From Crambe crambe (lineage: Eukaryota; Porifera; Demospongiae; Poecilosclerida; Crambeidae), in assembly GCA_963924555.1 (NCBI GenBank), contig OZ004583.1, positions 5,365,501 through 5,429,500 of the forward strand: a stretch of DNA of 64,000 bases, read 5' to 3'. The notes beneath the pieces were generated by a model that was not told where the DNA came from, ran no database searches, and saw only the letters and a list, made by a program, of their open reading frames with translations. Position numbers and translations under genes: made by a program. Of this stretch, positions 9,878-20,463 are shown one piece after another (within the stretch, counting starts at the first letter, position 1; the number at the start of each line of letters is the position of its first letter).

Positions 9878-10900
9878 TTACCTGCCAGTCAAACGAAAAT
9901 CCTGTGAGGCAGCTGGGGTTGCTGTTCCTGCTGAGTCCCCTGGGACGCCAGCGGGTGGTGGCTGGCGGTAACCAGGGATGCAGTAGGGTGTGGGTGGAGG
10001 TACCTGGTATGGATTAGGGGTCTGAATACAGGTTGTGCTGGAGGAGGCGGCAGAGGTTGGGGGGTCCTGTCCCCTCCTCTTCTTCAGTCTCTGGGGATTT
10101 GGGTCCTCCAGATTAGAGAGTTTGTGTTTCTTCATCTCGGTGAGTTTTTCCCTCTGGTCACAGGAGCAGGCATCACTGTACCACTTACCAACTAGGTGTA
10201 CACCTGTTTCAGTCCATATCTTTAGCATTTCAGCTAATAATTGCCAGGTCCCAGAATGAGATGAATCCTTCTCGACTTCAATTACTGCCAAAACGTACGT
10301 CCCACTTACAATAAGTCCATCAACCACACCTGAGTGATATTCAGTGTACAGTAACTTATGCTACCCATTCCACACAATTACACGTATATAAATGTTATAG
10401 ACGTACCATTTAGATTCTTTTCTGGAACTCTATTAGAAGTTACTGCTGCAAAGCCACACCAATCTGTTTTGGGATTTGTAGTAGTTGATATCCTGGTGTT
10501 CCACAGAAAATAAGGCTTAATGTTTTGAGCTAGCAGGCGGACTGCAACTCTGCCTAGTGGGTGTGGTCTTCTCGATCTTTTCTGGATGCTTGTGTAGGGT
10601 CCCGTCTTGTGTTAGGTGGACTTGTTTCTTTTCGGAGTTGGCTTTCTGAGGGGACTAACTTCTGCATCAAGTTCAAAGCTTGGGGGTTCCGACCCATATA
10701 TTTTGCATTGCATAACCATAGTTCTACTTCCAAAATTAACTTTACAGGAGGCCAAAAATCAAGATCTCCTGAACAAACTGCAATAACATTTGCAAATGTA
10801 CAGTCAACATTAGCATATGCACTTTCTACCATATCAGTGCATATTTGTGTGTCAACTTCCTTAGTAACTCTGCTTCTTGGGAAAGTGTTGGCATGGATTC
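9878..10900 (-). CDS. NYN-domain (PIN-like RNase) gene, several exons
   Basis: Exon A starts at 10900 after a CTGCAG acceptor, in phase 1. It encodes KEVDTQICTDMVESAY followed by AVCSGDLDFWPPV. The V-D-x-x-x-x-x-D and SGDxDF-x-P motifs carry the conserved acidic residues of NYN/LabA-like ribonucleases. An N-terminal acidic strand should lie in an upstream exon that I did not find. Exon A reaches a stop at 10554 unless spliced out earlier. Exon B ends with donor AATG/GTACGT at 10407, and exon C starts at 10329 after a CTCAG acceptor; both agree in phase 1. They encode KTDWCGFAAVTSN and then VVDGLIVSGTYVLAVIEVEK, which recalls a D...E-x-K nuclease core (speculative). The C-terminus is Pro/Ser/Thr-rich. 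The A-to-B join is unresolved, and part of exon A (10555-10640) resembles 8690-8790. Confidence 0.55.
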
Positions 10901-11194
10901 CTGCAGATATTTAAGAGGGTAGGAGGGGTTAGCATAAGAGGCGCTCTATTGACGGGAAACTTTTCTCCTTGAGTGTGGTGCTTGGTTCAGGTCTGGTGTT
11001 TGGGGGCAGATCTGAACGTAGCCGTGGTGTCCAGTGTTTGGTGGACATCTATCTCTGCTTTAATTGTAGCGAGGAGATGTGGAAGGGGCTTTTTTATCTA
11101 TTCTTGTGTGATGTTTGTGGTATTGTATATGCATGTGTGGTGGAATATAATTTTCCTTAACCACCTCAATGCATCCTCTTCAAAATCCGATTCG

Positions 11195-11580
11195 ACTGTT
11201 ATGAAACATTTTTTTTCTTCTGTAGTCCTAATTTGTAAGTAATGCCATGAACATATTTGTGTTGATGTGATCATACTTGCTTGTGGTGGAAGCTAGGAGA
11301 GACTTGATTCGAGCTTCTGTATGTAGGCTTAAGCTTACCCCAAGACATTGCCTGGCTTTTTTGATAAATACCAAAAATCTGGGTGTGGTTGGATAAACAA
11401 ACTCGAGATGCACATGCGCGATTCATTAGTGAATCCTGAGACCTGTCAGCAGACAAGTCAACTGACTTGCATATACTAGTTTAGATAAACTGTGACCTCT
11501 TTGATCATTCTGTGCAGTCCAGCCATTTCACTTGCTTTCTTGCATTGTGAAACTATACCTTATCTATTCAGTCTTCAGTA
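11195..11580. repeat. Dispersed repeat R1, copy c
   Basis: It matches 505-930, including CTTGTGGTGGAAGCTAGGAG, and shares CACATGCGCGATTCATTAGT with 4265-4545. It ends a little before the 3' end of micro-exon array 1. Confidence 0.75.
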
Positions 11581-11705
11581 TAATTATATAGGTAGACACA
11601 GCACAAAGAAATCAGTGAAAATCAAAATAATAATAATCAAGTCTACTACATGCCGAGGCATCAAGTCTTTTTAAAGATAAACTTGTAAACATTTTTAAAA
11701 ATAAT

Positions 11706-11764
11706 TCATTTCTTAAAATATATAGACAAACTTAAAAAAGTCATTCCGATTGTTAATCCCAATC
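11706..11764 (-). CDS. Array 1 hydrophobic last exon (predicted transmembrane tail)
   Basis: After a TATGTAG acceptor in phase 1, this exon reads GLGLTIGMTFLSLSIYFKK and stops (TGA at 11706-11708). Fifteen or more consecutive uncharged residues followed by Lys-Lys-stop look like a C-terminal membrane anchor. It is in frame with the 24-nt exon GKSVGTGI at 11845-11868. A possible alternative exon inside the intron (23 nt, VIFCYFIM) would change the phase and lead to a stop. Confidence 0.5.
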
Positions 11765-13432
11765 CTACATACCATAATGAAATAACAAAAGATAACTGCA
11801 AAATCGATTCCACAAAGTTGTTCCTCGTAAAGTCACACACTTACCAATTCCAGTCCCGACACTCTTCCCTAAAAAAAGGGTATGCAATCAGTTTCAAAAA
11901 GGCTGCCTCATCAAATCACTAGATGTATATACACTTACCTGCATCACTTATCCCATTTCCTACTTCCTTCCCTAAAAAAGGTATACAATAAGGTTGCATT
12001 ATCAAATCGCTGAATTTATACTTACCAGCCCCCACCATCCCTTTCTCCATCCGTTGGTCTATATAAAAAATTTAGAAATTTGTTAACTTGGATATGAGGC
12101 TAAAATACAACTAATCTTCTGGAATGGACACCTTGGCCAAAACTTCTTTATTTCTAGGAGCTGAAGTATATCCTGCATCACTTATCCCACTTCCCACTTC
12201 CTTCCCTAAAAAAGGTATACAATAAGGTTGCCTTATCAAATCGCTGAATTTATACTTACCAGCCCCCACCATCCCTTTCTCCATCCGTTGGTCTATATAA
12301 AAAATTTAGAAATTTGTTAACTTGGATATGAGGCTAAAATACAACTAATCTTCTGGAATGGACACCTTGGCCAAAACTTCTTTATTTCTAGGAGCTGAAG
12401 TATATCCTGCATCACTTATCCCACTTCCCACTTCCTTCCCTAAAAAAGGTATACAATAAGGTTGCCTTGTCAAATCGCTGAATTTATACTTACCAGCCCC
12501 CACCATCCCTTTCTCCATCCGTTGGTCTATATAAAAAATTTAGAAATTTGTTAACTTGGATATGAGGCTAAAATACAGCTAATCTTCTGGAATGGACACC
12601 TTGGCCAAAACTTCTTTATTTCTAGGAGCTGAAGTATATCCTGCATCACTTATCCCACTTCCCACTTCCTTCCCTAAAAAAGGTATACAATAAGGTTGCC
12701 TTGTCAAATCGCTGAATTTATACTTACCAGCCCCCACCATCCCTTTCTCCATCCGTTGGTCTATATAAAAAATTTAGAAATTTGTTAACTTGGATATGAG
12801 GCTAAAATACAGCTAATCTTCTGGAATGGACACCTTGGCCAAAACTTCTTTATTTCTAGGAGCTGAAGTATATCCTGCATCACTTATCCCACTTCCCACT
12901 TCCTTCCCTAAAAAAGGTATACAATAAGGTTGCCTTGTCAAATCGCTGAATTTATACTTACCAGCCCCCACCATCCCTTTCTCCATCCGTTGGTCTATAT
13001 AAAAAATTTAGAAATTTGTTAACTTGGATATGAGGCTAAAATACAGCTAATCTTCTGGAATGGACACCTTGGCCAAAACTTCTTTATTTCTAGGAGCTGA
13101 AGTATATCCTGCATCGCTTATACCACTTCCCACTTCCTTCCCTAAAAAAGGTATACAATAAGGTTGCCTTGTCAAATCGCTGAATTTATACTTACCAGCC
13201 CCCACCATCCCCTTCTCCATCCGTTGGTCTATATAAAAAATTTAGAAATTTGTTAACTTGGATATGAGGCTAAAATACAACTAATCTTCTGGAATGGACA
13301 CCTTGGCCAAAACTTCTTTATTTCTAGGAGCTGAAGTATATTACAGTCTGACCAAATCCTGCTTTAAATGTCTTATTTCTAGCTCTGGGCTTGAGTTTGT
13401 CTCTTGAGTTTGTCATTCTACCAGCCACCCAT
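11706..13432 (-). CDS. Micro-exon gene, array 1 (GKxVGxGI 11-mer repeat protein)
   Basis: Every exon I can place is 24-95 nt long, and the internal ones begin and end in phase 1. Reading 5' to 3' on the minus strand, there are six 33-nt exons encoding DQRMEKGMVGA (13196-13228 down to 12026-12058 at 234-bp spacing). They alternate with five potential last exons (13047-13141 down to 12111-12205). Then come GKEVGNGISDA (11939-11971), GKSVGTGI (11845-11868) and a hydrophobic last exon (11706-11764). Splice sites are GTAAGT donors and TTTTTTAG or TATATAG acceptors. The exon-sized repeat has Gly at 1, 5 and 7 and aliphatic residues at 4 and 8, which fits an amphipathic 11-residue helix or Gly-zipper repeat. 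The first exon is uncertain: ATG-GGT-GGC at 13422-13432 before a GTAGAA donor is a candidate, but its phase (2) does not fit. The function is unknown. Confidence 0.6.
11845..11868 (-). CDS. Array 1 micro-exon, 24 nt (GKSVGTGI)
   Basis: Bounded by a TTTTTTTAG acceptor and a GTAAGTGTG donor on the minus strand, phase 1 to 1. It is the short form of the 11-residue repeat, lacking the last three residues. Confidence 0.6.
11939..11971 (-). CDS. Array 1 micro-exon, 33 nt (GKEVGNGISDA)
   Basis: The TTTTTTAG acceptor and GTAAGT donor are both intact, phase 1 to 1. This is the only one of the six homologous exons in the array that keeps its donor, so it can act as an internal exon. Confidence 0.65.
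12026..13228 (-). CDS. Six copies of a 33-nt micro-exon (DQRMEKGMVGA)
   Basis: The copies lie at 12026-12058, 12260-12292, 12494-12526, 12728-12760, 12962-12994 and 13196-13228. Each has a TTTATATAG acceptor and a GTAAGTATAAA donor, phase 1 to 1, so any number could be included in frame. The peptide shares the Gly and Ala spacing of the GKxVGxGI repeat only loosely. The near-perfect conservation of both splice sites in all six copies may reflect recent duplication rather than selection. Confidence 0.6.
12111..13141 (-). CDS. Five tandem alternative last exons with a 20-residue tail
   Basis: The copies lie at 12111-12205, 12345-12439, 12579-12673, 12813-12907 and 13047-13141. Each starts after TTTTTTAG in phase 1 with GKEVGSGISDA. 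The donor found in the 11939 copy is replaced by GATATA, so the frame reads on through GYTSAPRNKEVLAKVSIPED to TAG. A sixth tail (from 13279) has lost its GKEVG part. Only about 52 bp separate each stop from the next unit's exon, and no AATAAA follows the stop; one AATAAA lies inside the coding tail. Transcripts ending here would need a polyadenylation site within that short space. Confidence 0.5.
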
Positions 13433-14239
13433 GTAGTGACCTCCCACAGAGTCTTTACGGAAGAAGACATCACGATTCTTTCCATAAAGCGTCTTTTAAG
13501 ACAGAGTTGTTATTTAATAGTCAGTAAATTTACTCATATCTTGCAGAGGTGATCAAATTTCCGTTTCAATTCTGTTTCGTCCTTGTTTGGATTTGTGCAA
13601 CCTTTGTTTACCATCAGGTCCACTAAGAAAATTTTTAGTTCCTTATCTCCAAATAATTTCTTTTTTTTATTTTTTATGTAACCTTCCTTATGAAGAATAA
13701 GATGTAGTGTCCAGTCCATTATTATAGTAAAGATAGTGATATGCCAAGATGGTATACTAACTGTGTCACTGCTAGCTGTGATATAATTACAACCCTCCAG
13801 TTAGCGAATCCACTTTAGTGGACTAATGAAAACCACCTCTATGGCACTTTACAATTCATCCTTGATTATTGTGGAATCCAGCAAGAAGCTATAATTTCCA
13901 ATCTCACATGTTGCATAAGTACCAATGTCCCACTCCCTCGCATAAAAGGTGATTTTTACTGCATGTAAACTGTTGACTCTAGGGAAGCAGTCAGATATCT
14001 TGACTTAGTTTCATAATGAAATTAACATATAATACATCTGTCTAACCTTGTCAAATCTTCCTTTTCCATGACATTATTTAGATAGGTCATGAAGTCTTAA
14101 TTTTTTCTTTCACTCTGACTTGGATCATTTCGTTAATTTTTATTTAAGTTTTATATTTATACTTTACTCTGACTTGTATAGTCTATATATTTTTAATTGC
14201 CCCGTTACATGGGGCACTAAATAACCTGTCAATGTTGGC
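13341..14239. other. Intron-like remnant of array 2 type, then small ORF
   Basis: Positions 13350-13405 match the intron words of array 2 at 41-43 kb (AAATGTCTTATTTCTAGCTC, GGGCTTGAGTTTGTCTCTT), tying the two loci together. A 61-codon lysine-rich minus-strand ORF at 13534-13719 has no recognisable domain. The rest is AT-rich without features. Confidence 0.5.
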
Positions 14240-14539
14240 CTAAAGAACACGAACGGTAGTATGGGAGGCTGGGAAGCCGTTTCCACGCCCAGGTTTTTCT
14301 ATCAAGAGGTCAGTGCTGTATGAAGCTTTGGCAGTTTTCATAGCATGAGCCCATCCATATGGCTTTAAGCCTTCAAGATTTAATTCTCCACGTGGATCCA
14401 TGTATGTATAGAACTCCTTTGGTTCTAAGTTCAAGATTGAGTACAGTACCAGAAGTCCTTTAACTGTGTCTCTCAGCTTTCCAAAAGTTGTTGATTTGTA
14501 GGGAAATTTCAATAGCAAGTCCCCAGCCCTGATGTACAT
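14240..14539 (-). CDS. Unrecognised 99-codon ORF
   Basis: The ORF starts at 14539 (MYIRAGDLLLKFPYKSTTFG). Its composition is protein-like: aromatic residues, mixed charge and a helical block (KLRDTVKGLLVLYSILNL). It lies downstream of an RG-rich ORF on the same strand. No domain is recognised. Confidence 0.4.
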   Translation of the reverse strand: MYIRAGDLLLKFPYKSTTFGKLRDTVKGLLVLYSILNLEPKEFYTYMDPRGELNLEGLKPYGWAHAMKTAKASYSTDLLIEKPGRGNGFPASHTTVRVL

Positions 14540-14588
14540 ATATGGGTGTATTGTATTGGACTCCTGATAAGAGTTAGAATTGTTCTAG

Positions 14589-14774
14589 TCAACTTTCCTT
14601 CAGAAGCCGAGGACTGGCTCTTCGCTCTCGACCACGGCCCCTGTGAGTTGGGGGAATCAGGACAGTTGAGGTGCGAGTAGCTCGATTCGATCGTCTTGTT
14701 GCTCCACTGGTGCCACGTCCGCGTCCTCGACCTCTTCCCAGCATGGGTAGGTGCTGAAATAAAACAGGAACCAA
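14589..14774 (-). CDS. Arg/Gly-rich exon
   Basis: After a TTATTTCAG acceptor at about 14757 the minus strand reads HLPMLGRGRGRGRGTSGATR, then further RGRG near the end and a stop at 14589. RG repeats are typical of RNA-binding tails. It resembles the RG-rich micro-exon gene at 59.4 kb in composition only. Confidence 0.4.
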   Translation of the reverse strand: MVPVLFQHLPMLGRGRGRGRGTSGATRRSNRATRTSTVLIPPTHRGRGRERRASPRLLKES

Positions 14775-15400
14775 GGGAGAAGACAGCGTTGATGTGCTGT
14801 ACAGGCTAGGCTAAATCAAGTAAAGACATTGGTCAAGGACAGCGTTGATGTGATGTGTGTCTGGACACTGACCTATCTGTGGACAGGAGAGTCATGGAGG
14901 TCAATTTCTTCGGAACAGTTGTAGTGACTAAAGGTGAGAGTGAGCGAGAGAGACAGCCCAACCTGGGGGAGTGGCCACACTCCACTTGTTAACTATATTA
15001 TAGCAGATATATAACTTTGGTTTATATTTTGTATGTTCTATATCTTGAGTTTTGACATGATCATCACTTGGTTGAAGGAAAGTGATAACATGCTTAAGAG
15101 TAATGGTTCTTGAAAATTCTCAACAATGTTTTTTTTTTTCTTTTTTTTTTGTCCTTCTGCAATATCCACCATTTACAAAAGTTACAGAGGACAATCACCA
15201 GGACAAGTGACAAAAACTGGTTATCCTATAGAAATCAAGTATGTTATTTGTGTTGCATCCCGATTAGCAAGTTCAATGGGATTATGTTCTTTTTCAAATC
15301 TTTCATGTGAATTTTTCTTCCAGTCTTACTTTTAGGGCCTCTATTTCTTCTTCTTGAGCCTTGAAATTTCTTCAAAATCCTCATTGAGTTTGCTGTGCTT

Positions 15401-16049
15401 TTATTTGAGAGTTTTCATCATATCATATATCATCATATCATTATAGTTGGATAAGATGTGAAATAACACCACATCAGCCCCCTGCAAGCCCCTCCCATGG
15501 ACCAGACAGCCTGAATCAGACAACCTCATGAAGCAGTTTGTGGGTGTGGTAGAGGCTGGTAGCACTATTGGGGGTGTAGCTTTGGGTGTACCTTTGGGGC
15601 AGTTTCCCTTTCTGCCACCACCTCTGGTTGTGGTGTGCATTCTGCCCTTGCCTCTTTCCCGTCTCGGGGGTTACCTCCTCTCTTTGGCCTATTTTTGGCT
15701 GGTTGTGGATTTACTAAGGAGGACAACTTCTTCCTCTTCTCCTGTTTCTCTTCTACTTTTTAATGTTCTCAGTTGTTGTTTGTTGTTGTTTTTTTTTTTG
15801 CATCATTAGGAGGTGGCGGAGTTTTGGGGCATCTTGGGTGATGGTCTCCTGTCCATGGCCTCCTGGTTGGCCTTGAGTTACGTATTGATTTTTTCGGATA
15901 CTTCCATAGTGGTCCTGGAGAGCTTGCGAGAGATCTCTGAGCCTAGTGTGTTTTAATTTGGCTTTAACGGTGGTCAGCAGAGTCTCATTCCCCAGCGATA
16001 ATATTGAAGGCTTCTTATGAAATCCTCCACTTGGTATTTCCATGGGCAT
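15401..16049 (-). pseudogene. Charged-helix plus basic-tail ORFs, R2-like build
   Basis: Two frames, 15753-16049 (LTTVKAKLKHTRLRDLSQAL then MMQKKKQQQTTTENIKK) and 15401-15640 (TTTRGGGRKGNCPKGTPKAT then Ser/Thr/Pro), are separated by about 110 bp that is codable in shifted frames. The overall build is like the R2 ORF. A further ORF upstream (16015-16245) has no recognisable features. Confidence 0.3.
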
Positions 16050-16494
16050 AGCAGCTATTTATCATGCCCCATTGGATGTTGCAGTATTGGTACCTTGCTA
16101 GAGGAAAAGCAGGCTGGGAAGTGGAGTATTGAGATTGACTCATCTTGACAAGACTCATGAAGATATTCATTCTTGCTTCTATACACTGGAAAAACTTTGA
16201 TGCTTCGATATCAAATACACCACAGCAAGAAGTTTTAGATGACAATTAGTGAAGTATTCAGAGTCACCTAAAGTTTGGGGGTGCTCAGATAGTCCATTGC
16301 ACAACCTTGTGTGTTTCACTTCACCAGCTATTTTCTAAAATTTGGAAAGGATGGCTTGAGAATCTAGGAGGATCAGTTTCAGTAGAGCAGATGCAATCTT
16401 TGCTGCTAAAGAACCCGACAGCTTCTATCAATGTTTTCAATTTTAAGATTCTTCTGCTCCAACTTGTGACAATGTACTGTAAATATAATGATAA

Positions 16495-16815
16495 GTAAAT
16501 AGGTGAAAAGACAATCATGCTGTATGGTCTAGGGTCTAGTCAGAGATAGCTGCAGGTGTGATTGAGCCTTGGACAGCCTCAGGGTCCAATATACACGAGG
16601 CCAGGCTTTGTGTGAGATGTTTTTCATCGTATTCGTTGTCCACCACCTCAATCAGTTCCCACATCCGTGAAAGGCACTTAATGAATGATTCAAGCTTTTT
16701 CAACAAAAAGTTTCTCTAAGGTTTAGCTAGCTGCATATAATGATAATGAAATAGGTGAAAAGATAATCCTACTGTATGGTCTAGGGTCTAGTCAGAGATA
16801 GCTGCAGGTGTGACA
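16495..16815. repeat. Local direct duplication
   Basis: Words TGTATGGTCTAGGGTCTAGT and AGAGATAGCTGCAGGTGTGA occur near 16520-16560 and again at 16774-16813, about 252 bp apart. The second copy opens a short minus-strand ORF (16781-16984). Confidence 0.8.
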
Positions 16816-17657
16816 AAATCTTGGGTACATTGTTACTTAACTTTTTATGCTTGGCTAAGTCTGCATTATCTTGTAAGCAGCCCAAATATTCGTCGACTTC
16901 AGTTGATGTGAATGGTTTAGTCCTGAATTTCTTTGATGTGGTAAATATTTTCGTCCATATGGAGCTTTTGCCACTTACCCGCATAGCATTTTAAATCAAA
17001 AATTTCTTGGTTGTCAGCTATGGTTACTAGTACTGAAACAGCTGGTGGATTTTATGCTACTTCCTTATTGGTTTGGGGGAGCGGACTGAATAGTATAGTG
17101 TTGTTTGTAGAGATCCATAGCATGATTTCATTTTAGCTGTCACTTGATGTTGAATTCTACCAAAGTGATCCTTGGAAGCTGAAAATCACTGATTGAAAAA
17201 AAATTTCCATGGCTAGCTGTCTCTGATATTTTTTTCTCAATATTGAGAGAAAGGAGCTAGGGTGACTGCATGCACTGACTGCCCTTTCCAAGACACATTC
17301 AGTCTGTCAGGAGCTCCAACACTGCCTATATCCAGTACTACAATAAGGTGTATTAAACTATTTTATCTGTAGTAACAGTTAACCACTACTAAGGGGCTAA
17401 CTAAGTTTGGATTGTCCGTACTTGCTACCTCTCGTTTGAAAAATGCTCCATTGTGAAGTTCTTGCCAGGCCACTGTTTGACCATCGAGGACTGAGGTTTT
17501 GAAGGCCCAGTAACAGGCGACAAAGTCTTCCCAATGCTGCCATGTAGTGTATGTTGGCATCCATTAGTTTGTGAAGGGTACAAGCTTGCAGAGCAGCGGT
17601 CTTGCCCATGCCCTTTGGGCCAAGTACGTTAATTAGTTTTTTGTTAAGAGAGAGCAT
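16781..17657 (-). pseudogene. P-loop NTPase fragments
   Basis: At 17397-17657 the minus strand reads LNKKLINVLGPKGMGKTAAL, in which GPKGMGKT is a Walker A motif placed after a hydrophobic strand, as in STAND or AAA-type ATPases. About 400-600 bp downstream, 16781-16984 has KKFRTKPFTSTEVDEYLGCL, which resembles the F-x-x-x-E-x-x-x-Y-L element near the end of such modules. No Walker B is visible and frames change between the parts. The Walker A block is itself duplicated at 17715-17795. The family is not identified. Confidence 0.4.
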
Positions 17658-17714
17658 TTTCTATGTAACTGGTCGAGTTCTTTGTACACTTTAGTTTCAA
17701 TGAAGAATGATGTA

Positions 17715-17795
17715 AAAATCGAACAAGCTTGCAGAGCAGCAGTCTTGCCCATGCCCTTTGGGCCAAGTACGTTAATTAGTTTTTTGTTAAGAGGA
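17715..17795 (-). repeat. Second copy of the Walker A coding block
   Basis: GCTTGCAGAGCAGCAGTCTT and the following CCCATGCCCTTTGGGCCAAG repeat 17583-17650 with one or two changes. It encodes the same GPKGMGKT motif on the minus strand but has no open continuation. Confidence 0.7.
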
Positions 17796-17929
17796 CTCCA
17801 GTTCAGTAGATTTTATGTGAAGGAGTTCACCATGTTACCAGTTGTTCATTCTTGTTACTACAAAGTGTCTATCCCTTGATCTTACTTCCTTTATGATATT
17901 ATTGTGCCAGGACAAGAGTCTTGACAAGA

Positions 17930-19917
17930 TCTCCTACGAAGCATTTAAACTTGAGTGATTTGTAAACAAAGCTATGGCTTTATTGGTGGTGTAGACATTC
18001 ACATGACTTCATGTATACCTTTTGACACATCACTATTATGCATTGTCTTATCATGATGTGTATGGTGTGTTGGATTCAGTGATCTTTTTTCTTCTTCTTC
18101 TTTCTCGTTCCATATTTTTTGGCGTGTTTGATTCAGTAATAAATGTTTTTTTTCCTTCTTCCTCCTCATTCCCTGTGTCTGTGATTAAGATTCGTTTTTT
18201 GAATATTTTTCTTTGTATTTTTCTGTAGTTATATGCTGTGTATATCTAAGTTATTATTTTCCCTCTCATTTGACTTTGAGTAATAATCTTCATGTATATC
18301 TTAAATCTATTTTTGTTACCAGTAGTTTTGCTATTGTGGTTGCTTCTTTCTCGTTCCATATTTTTGGTGTGTTTGATTCAGTAATGAATGTTTTTTTTCT
18401 TTCTTCCTCCTCGTTCCCTGTGTCTGTAAATAAGATTTGTTTTCTGAATATTTTGTATTTTTCTGTAGTATATATGTATATCTAAGTTATTATTTTCCCT
18501 CTCATTTGACTTTGAGTAATATTCTTCATGTATATCTTAAATCTATTTTTGTTACCAGTAGTTTTGCTATTGTGGTTGCTTTCTTGATTTGTCATTTTAA
18601 TTTGTTGATTGCTAAGAAAGATTAATTCGAAGTGTCTTCGCTTAATATACTTCATCCATACAAGACAATGATCCTCAGCAGGCAACTTATGACACACTGA
18701 ACATTTTTCATGGAATAGTTAAAAGAATTGAATTGAAAATTATTGAACATTGGACTATTAGTTGATAGTATTTTTGTAATCTTACACAGTCCTCCAAAAG
18801 ATAGAGTATGATAGAGAATTTACCGATGGTCTTTGGAACAACACCCATTTTTATCCACAAGAAAATTTTTTTTCGACCGAGACAATGCAGAAAAAAGTCT
18901 GTTTGAATCATGATTCATAAAATTGTCCCTCAACTCAGCAACAATCAAGACTATAGCGTGTATCTATGGAATTTTATGATGGAAGTTAGTAGAAAGTGAA
19001 ATTCACAATGCTTGTTTTTGCATAGCAAGTTTCAATAATTTCTCTGGTCTGCTACATTCGCCATAAATTGTTTCCTTCCAAAAGGTATGGACAAAAGTAA
19101 TCCTTCTCTCAAGTGTCGCCGAAGGCATACATGCAAACGGGTTTGGTTGAGGAGGTGTGTGATCTTCTATATGCCTGTGTACAGCATCTTATAATATTCT
19201 TAGGAACTGTCTCAAGGCATCCTAGTCCTCAATCGCGACACGAGCTAATTCAATGGTGTAGACTTTGGAGTTTCCCGACAGATACATCATGAACACCATA
19301 CAATACATTCACTCACAGCTACACCTCCCACATCAACCTGCTCATACTCTGCCCCTCCCCGCATTTTTTTTTTCTTTTCATTTTTAGCCATTATTGATTC
19401 TTTCCTTCTAAGCATGTAATGATGTGGCTTTATGATTATACAAGCAAATCTAGAAGTCACCGTTTGGTACTAAGAAGATACGTCCAAGTTTCCATCAAAA
19501 TGCCTAGCTATCATTGTTTTGTTGAGTTCTGTCTCAGATTATCTATAATTTAAACCTATACCTCTTTATTCGAAAGAATTGCAAAATCGACAGTCGTGCA
19601 GACAAAGCTACCTTTTCTCTTTTTTGTAATTGATCTAAATCAAAAAGATGATCTTTACCAAACATCGTCCATTAATTTTTTTTTCTTACTTATGAGCTAA
19701 TTATATGATATTATTATTATTATTATTATTTCTCTTATATACGTATTTTAATTAAACATAATCTCAACGTTTCGGCAGCCTTCATCAGGAGAAAAAAAAA
19801 TTGAAATGAAAAATGATACAGAAAATAGCCAGAAGTCGTGCATGGGCATGCTGATGAAACTGCTACTTATTATCAATTTTTTTTGTATGTAGTGCTCTCA
19901 TCAATTTGTCTGTATTT

Positions 19918-19968
<51 letters not shown>

Positions 19969-20398
19969 GGGCATATGAAGTACATGTGAATGTTTTCATG
20001 CTATATTGCTTTATAACTTTGTGTCACAGTAACTCTGGTTCCTCAGCCAAATTCAGTTTTTAATATCTTGAGGATTGCTCTTGGCTTAGTGGTGATTTTG
20101 GAATGCTAGTCTCCCAAGGTTATAATCACTGATAAACCTTGACCTTGATCTTATTTTTTTAATTCCCCTTGGACTGGCCAATCACTTTGGGTCGTTTCCT
20201 AGAAGGGACCATCAAATTTTCACTATCAGGTTAATACTAGGATGGCATGATCCATAAGTTCAGTCATGGCCGGCCTGATGCCTCCTCAGTCCTTCAAAGA
20301 AAGCAGTTACTTCCAGCTGTGATGATTTTCTCTATGATGATATAAGAATTCAGCGAATAAAAATTCTGACAGTATGATAATAAGGTGCATAAAATAGC
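17930..20398. other. Low-complexity and diverged repeat DNA, no intact gene
   Basis: T-rich tracts dominate. A tandem duplication of about 245 bp spans 18090-18585 (CGTTCCATATTTTT, TGTTTGATTCAGTAATRAAT). The flanks share words with 47440-48830 (GACATTCACATGACTTC; GAAGTACATGTGAATGT), so both regions are diverged copies of one element. A minus-strand stretch at 19070-19300 is codable apart from two stops (HIEDHTPPQPNPFACMPSAT) and may be a relic. An ATT run lies at about 19709-19731. ACGTTTCGGCAGCCTTCATC at 19769 resembles a motif seen at several eukaryotic element ends. Confidence 0.5.
19919..19969. repeat. (CT)n microsatellite
   Basis: About 25 uninterrupted CT units. Confidence 0.95.
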
Positions 20399-20463
20399 TC
20401 AATTCAAGCATGACTGCATCAGGAAAATAAGTTTCCAATAAAGCTGGATCATATATACCTTCT

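Larger units (their letters stand above)
11937..13340. repeat. Tandem array, six units of 234 bp
   Basis: Unit starts fall at 11937, 12171, 12405, 12639, 12873 and 13107, exactly 234 bp apart, and the copies are almost identical. The first unit (lowest coordinate) is the most diverged and retains a GTAAGT donor where the others read GATATA. Each unit carries one 33-nt exon and one terminal-type exon on the minus strand. Units 3-5 share the variant ACAGCTAATC, while units 1, 2 and 6 have ACAACTAATC, so homogenisation has been local. Confidence 0.95.

Noticed and set aside
11937-13340. CRISPR-like array
   Set aside because: The 234-bp units are near-identical throughout with no short-repeat/unique-spacer pattern, and the genome is eukaryotic.
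13422-13432. First exon of array 1 (ATG GGT GGC)
   Set aside because: Not rejected outright: the Met-Gly start is attractive, but its donor leaves phase 2, incompatible with the phase-1 exons, so it is not counted as confirmed.
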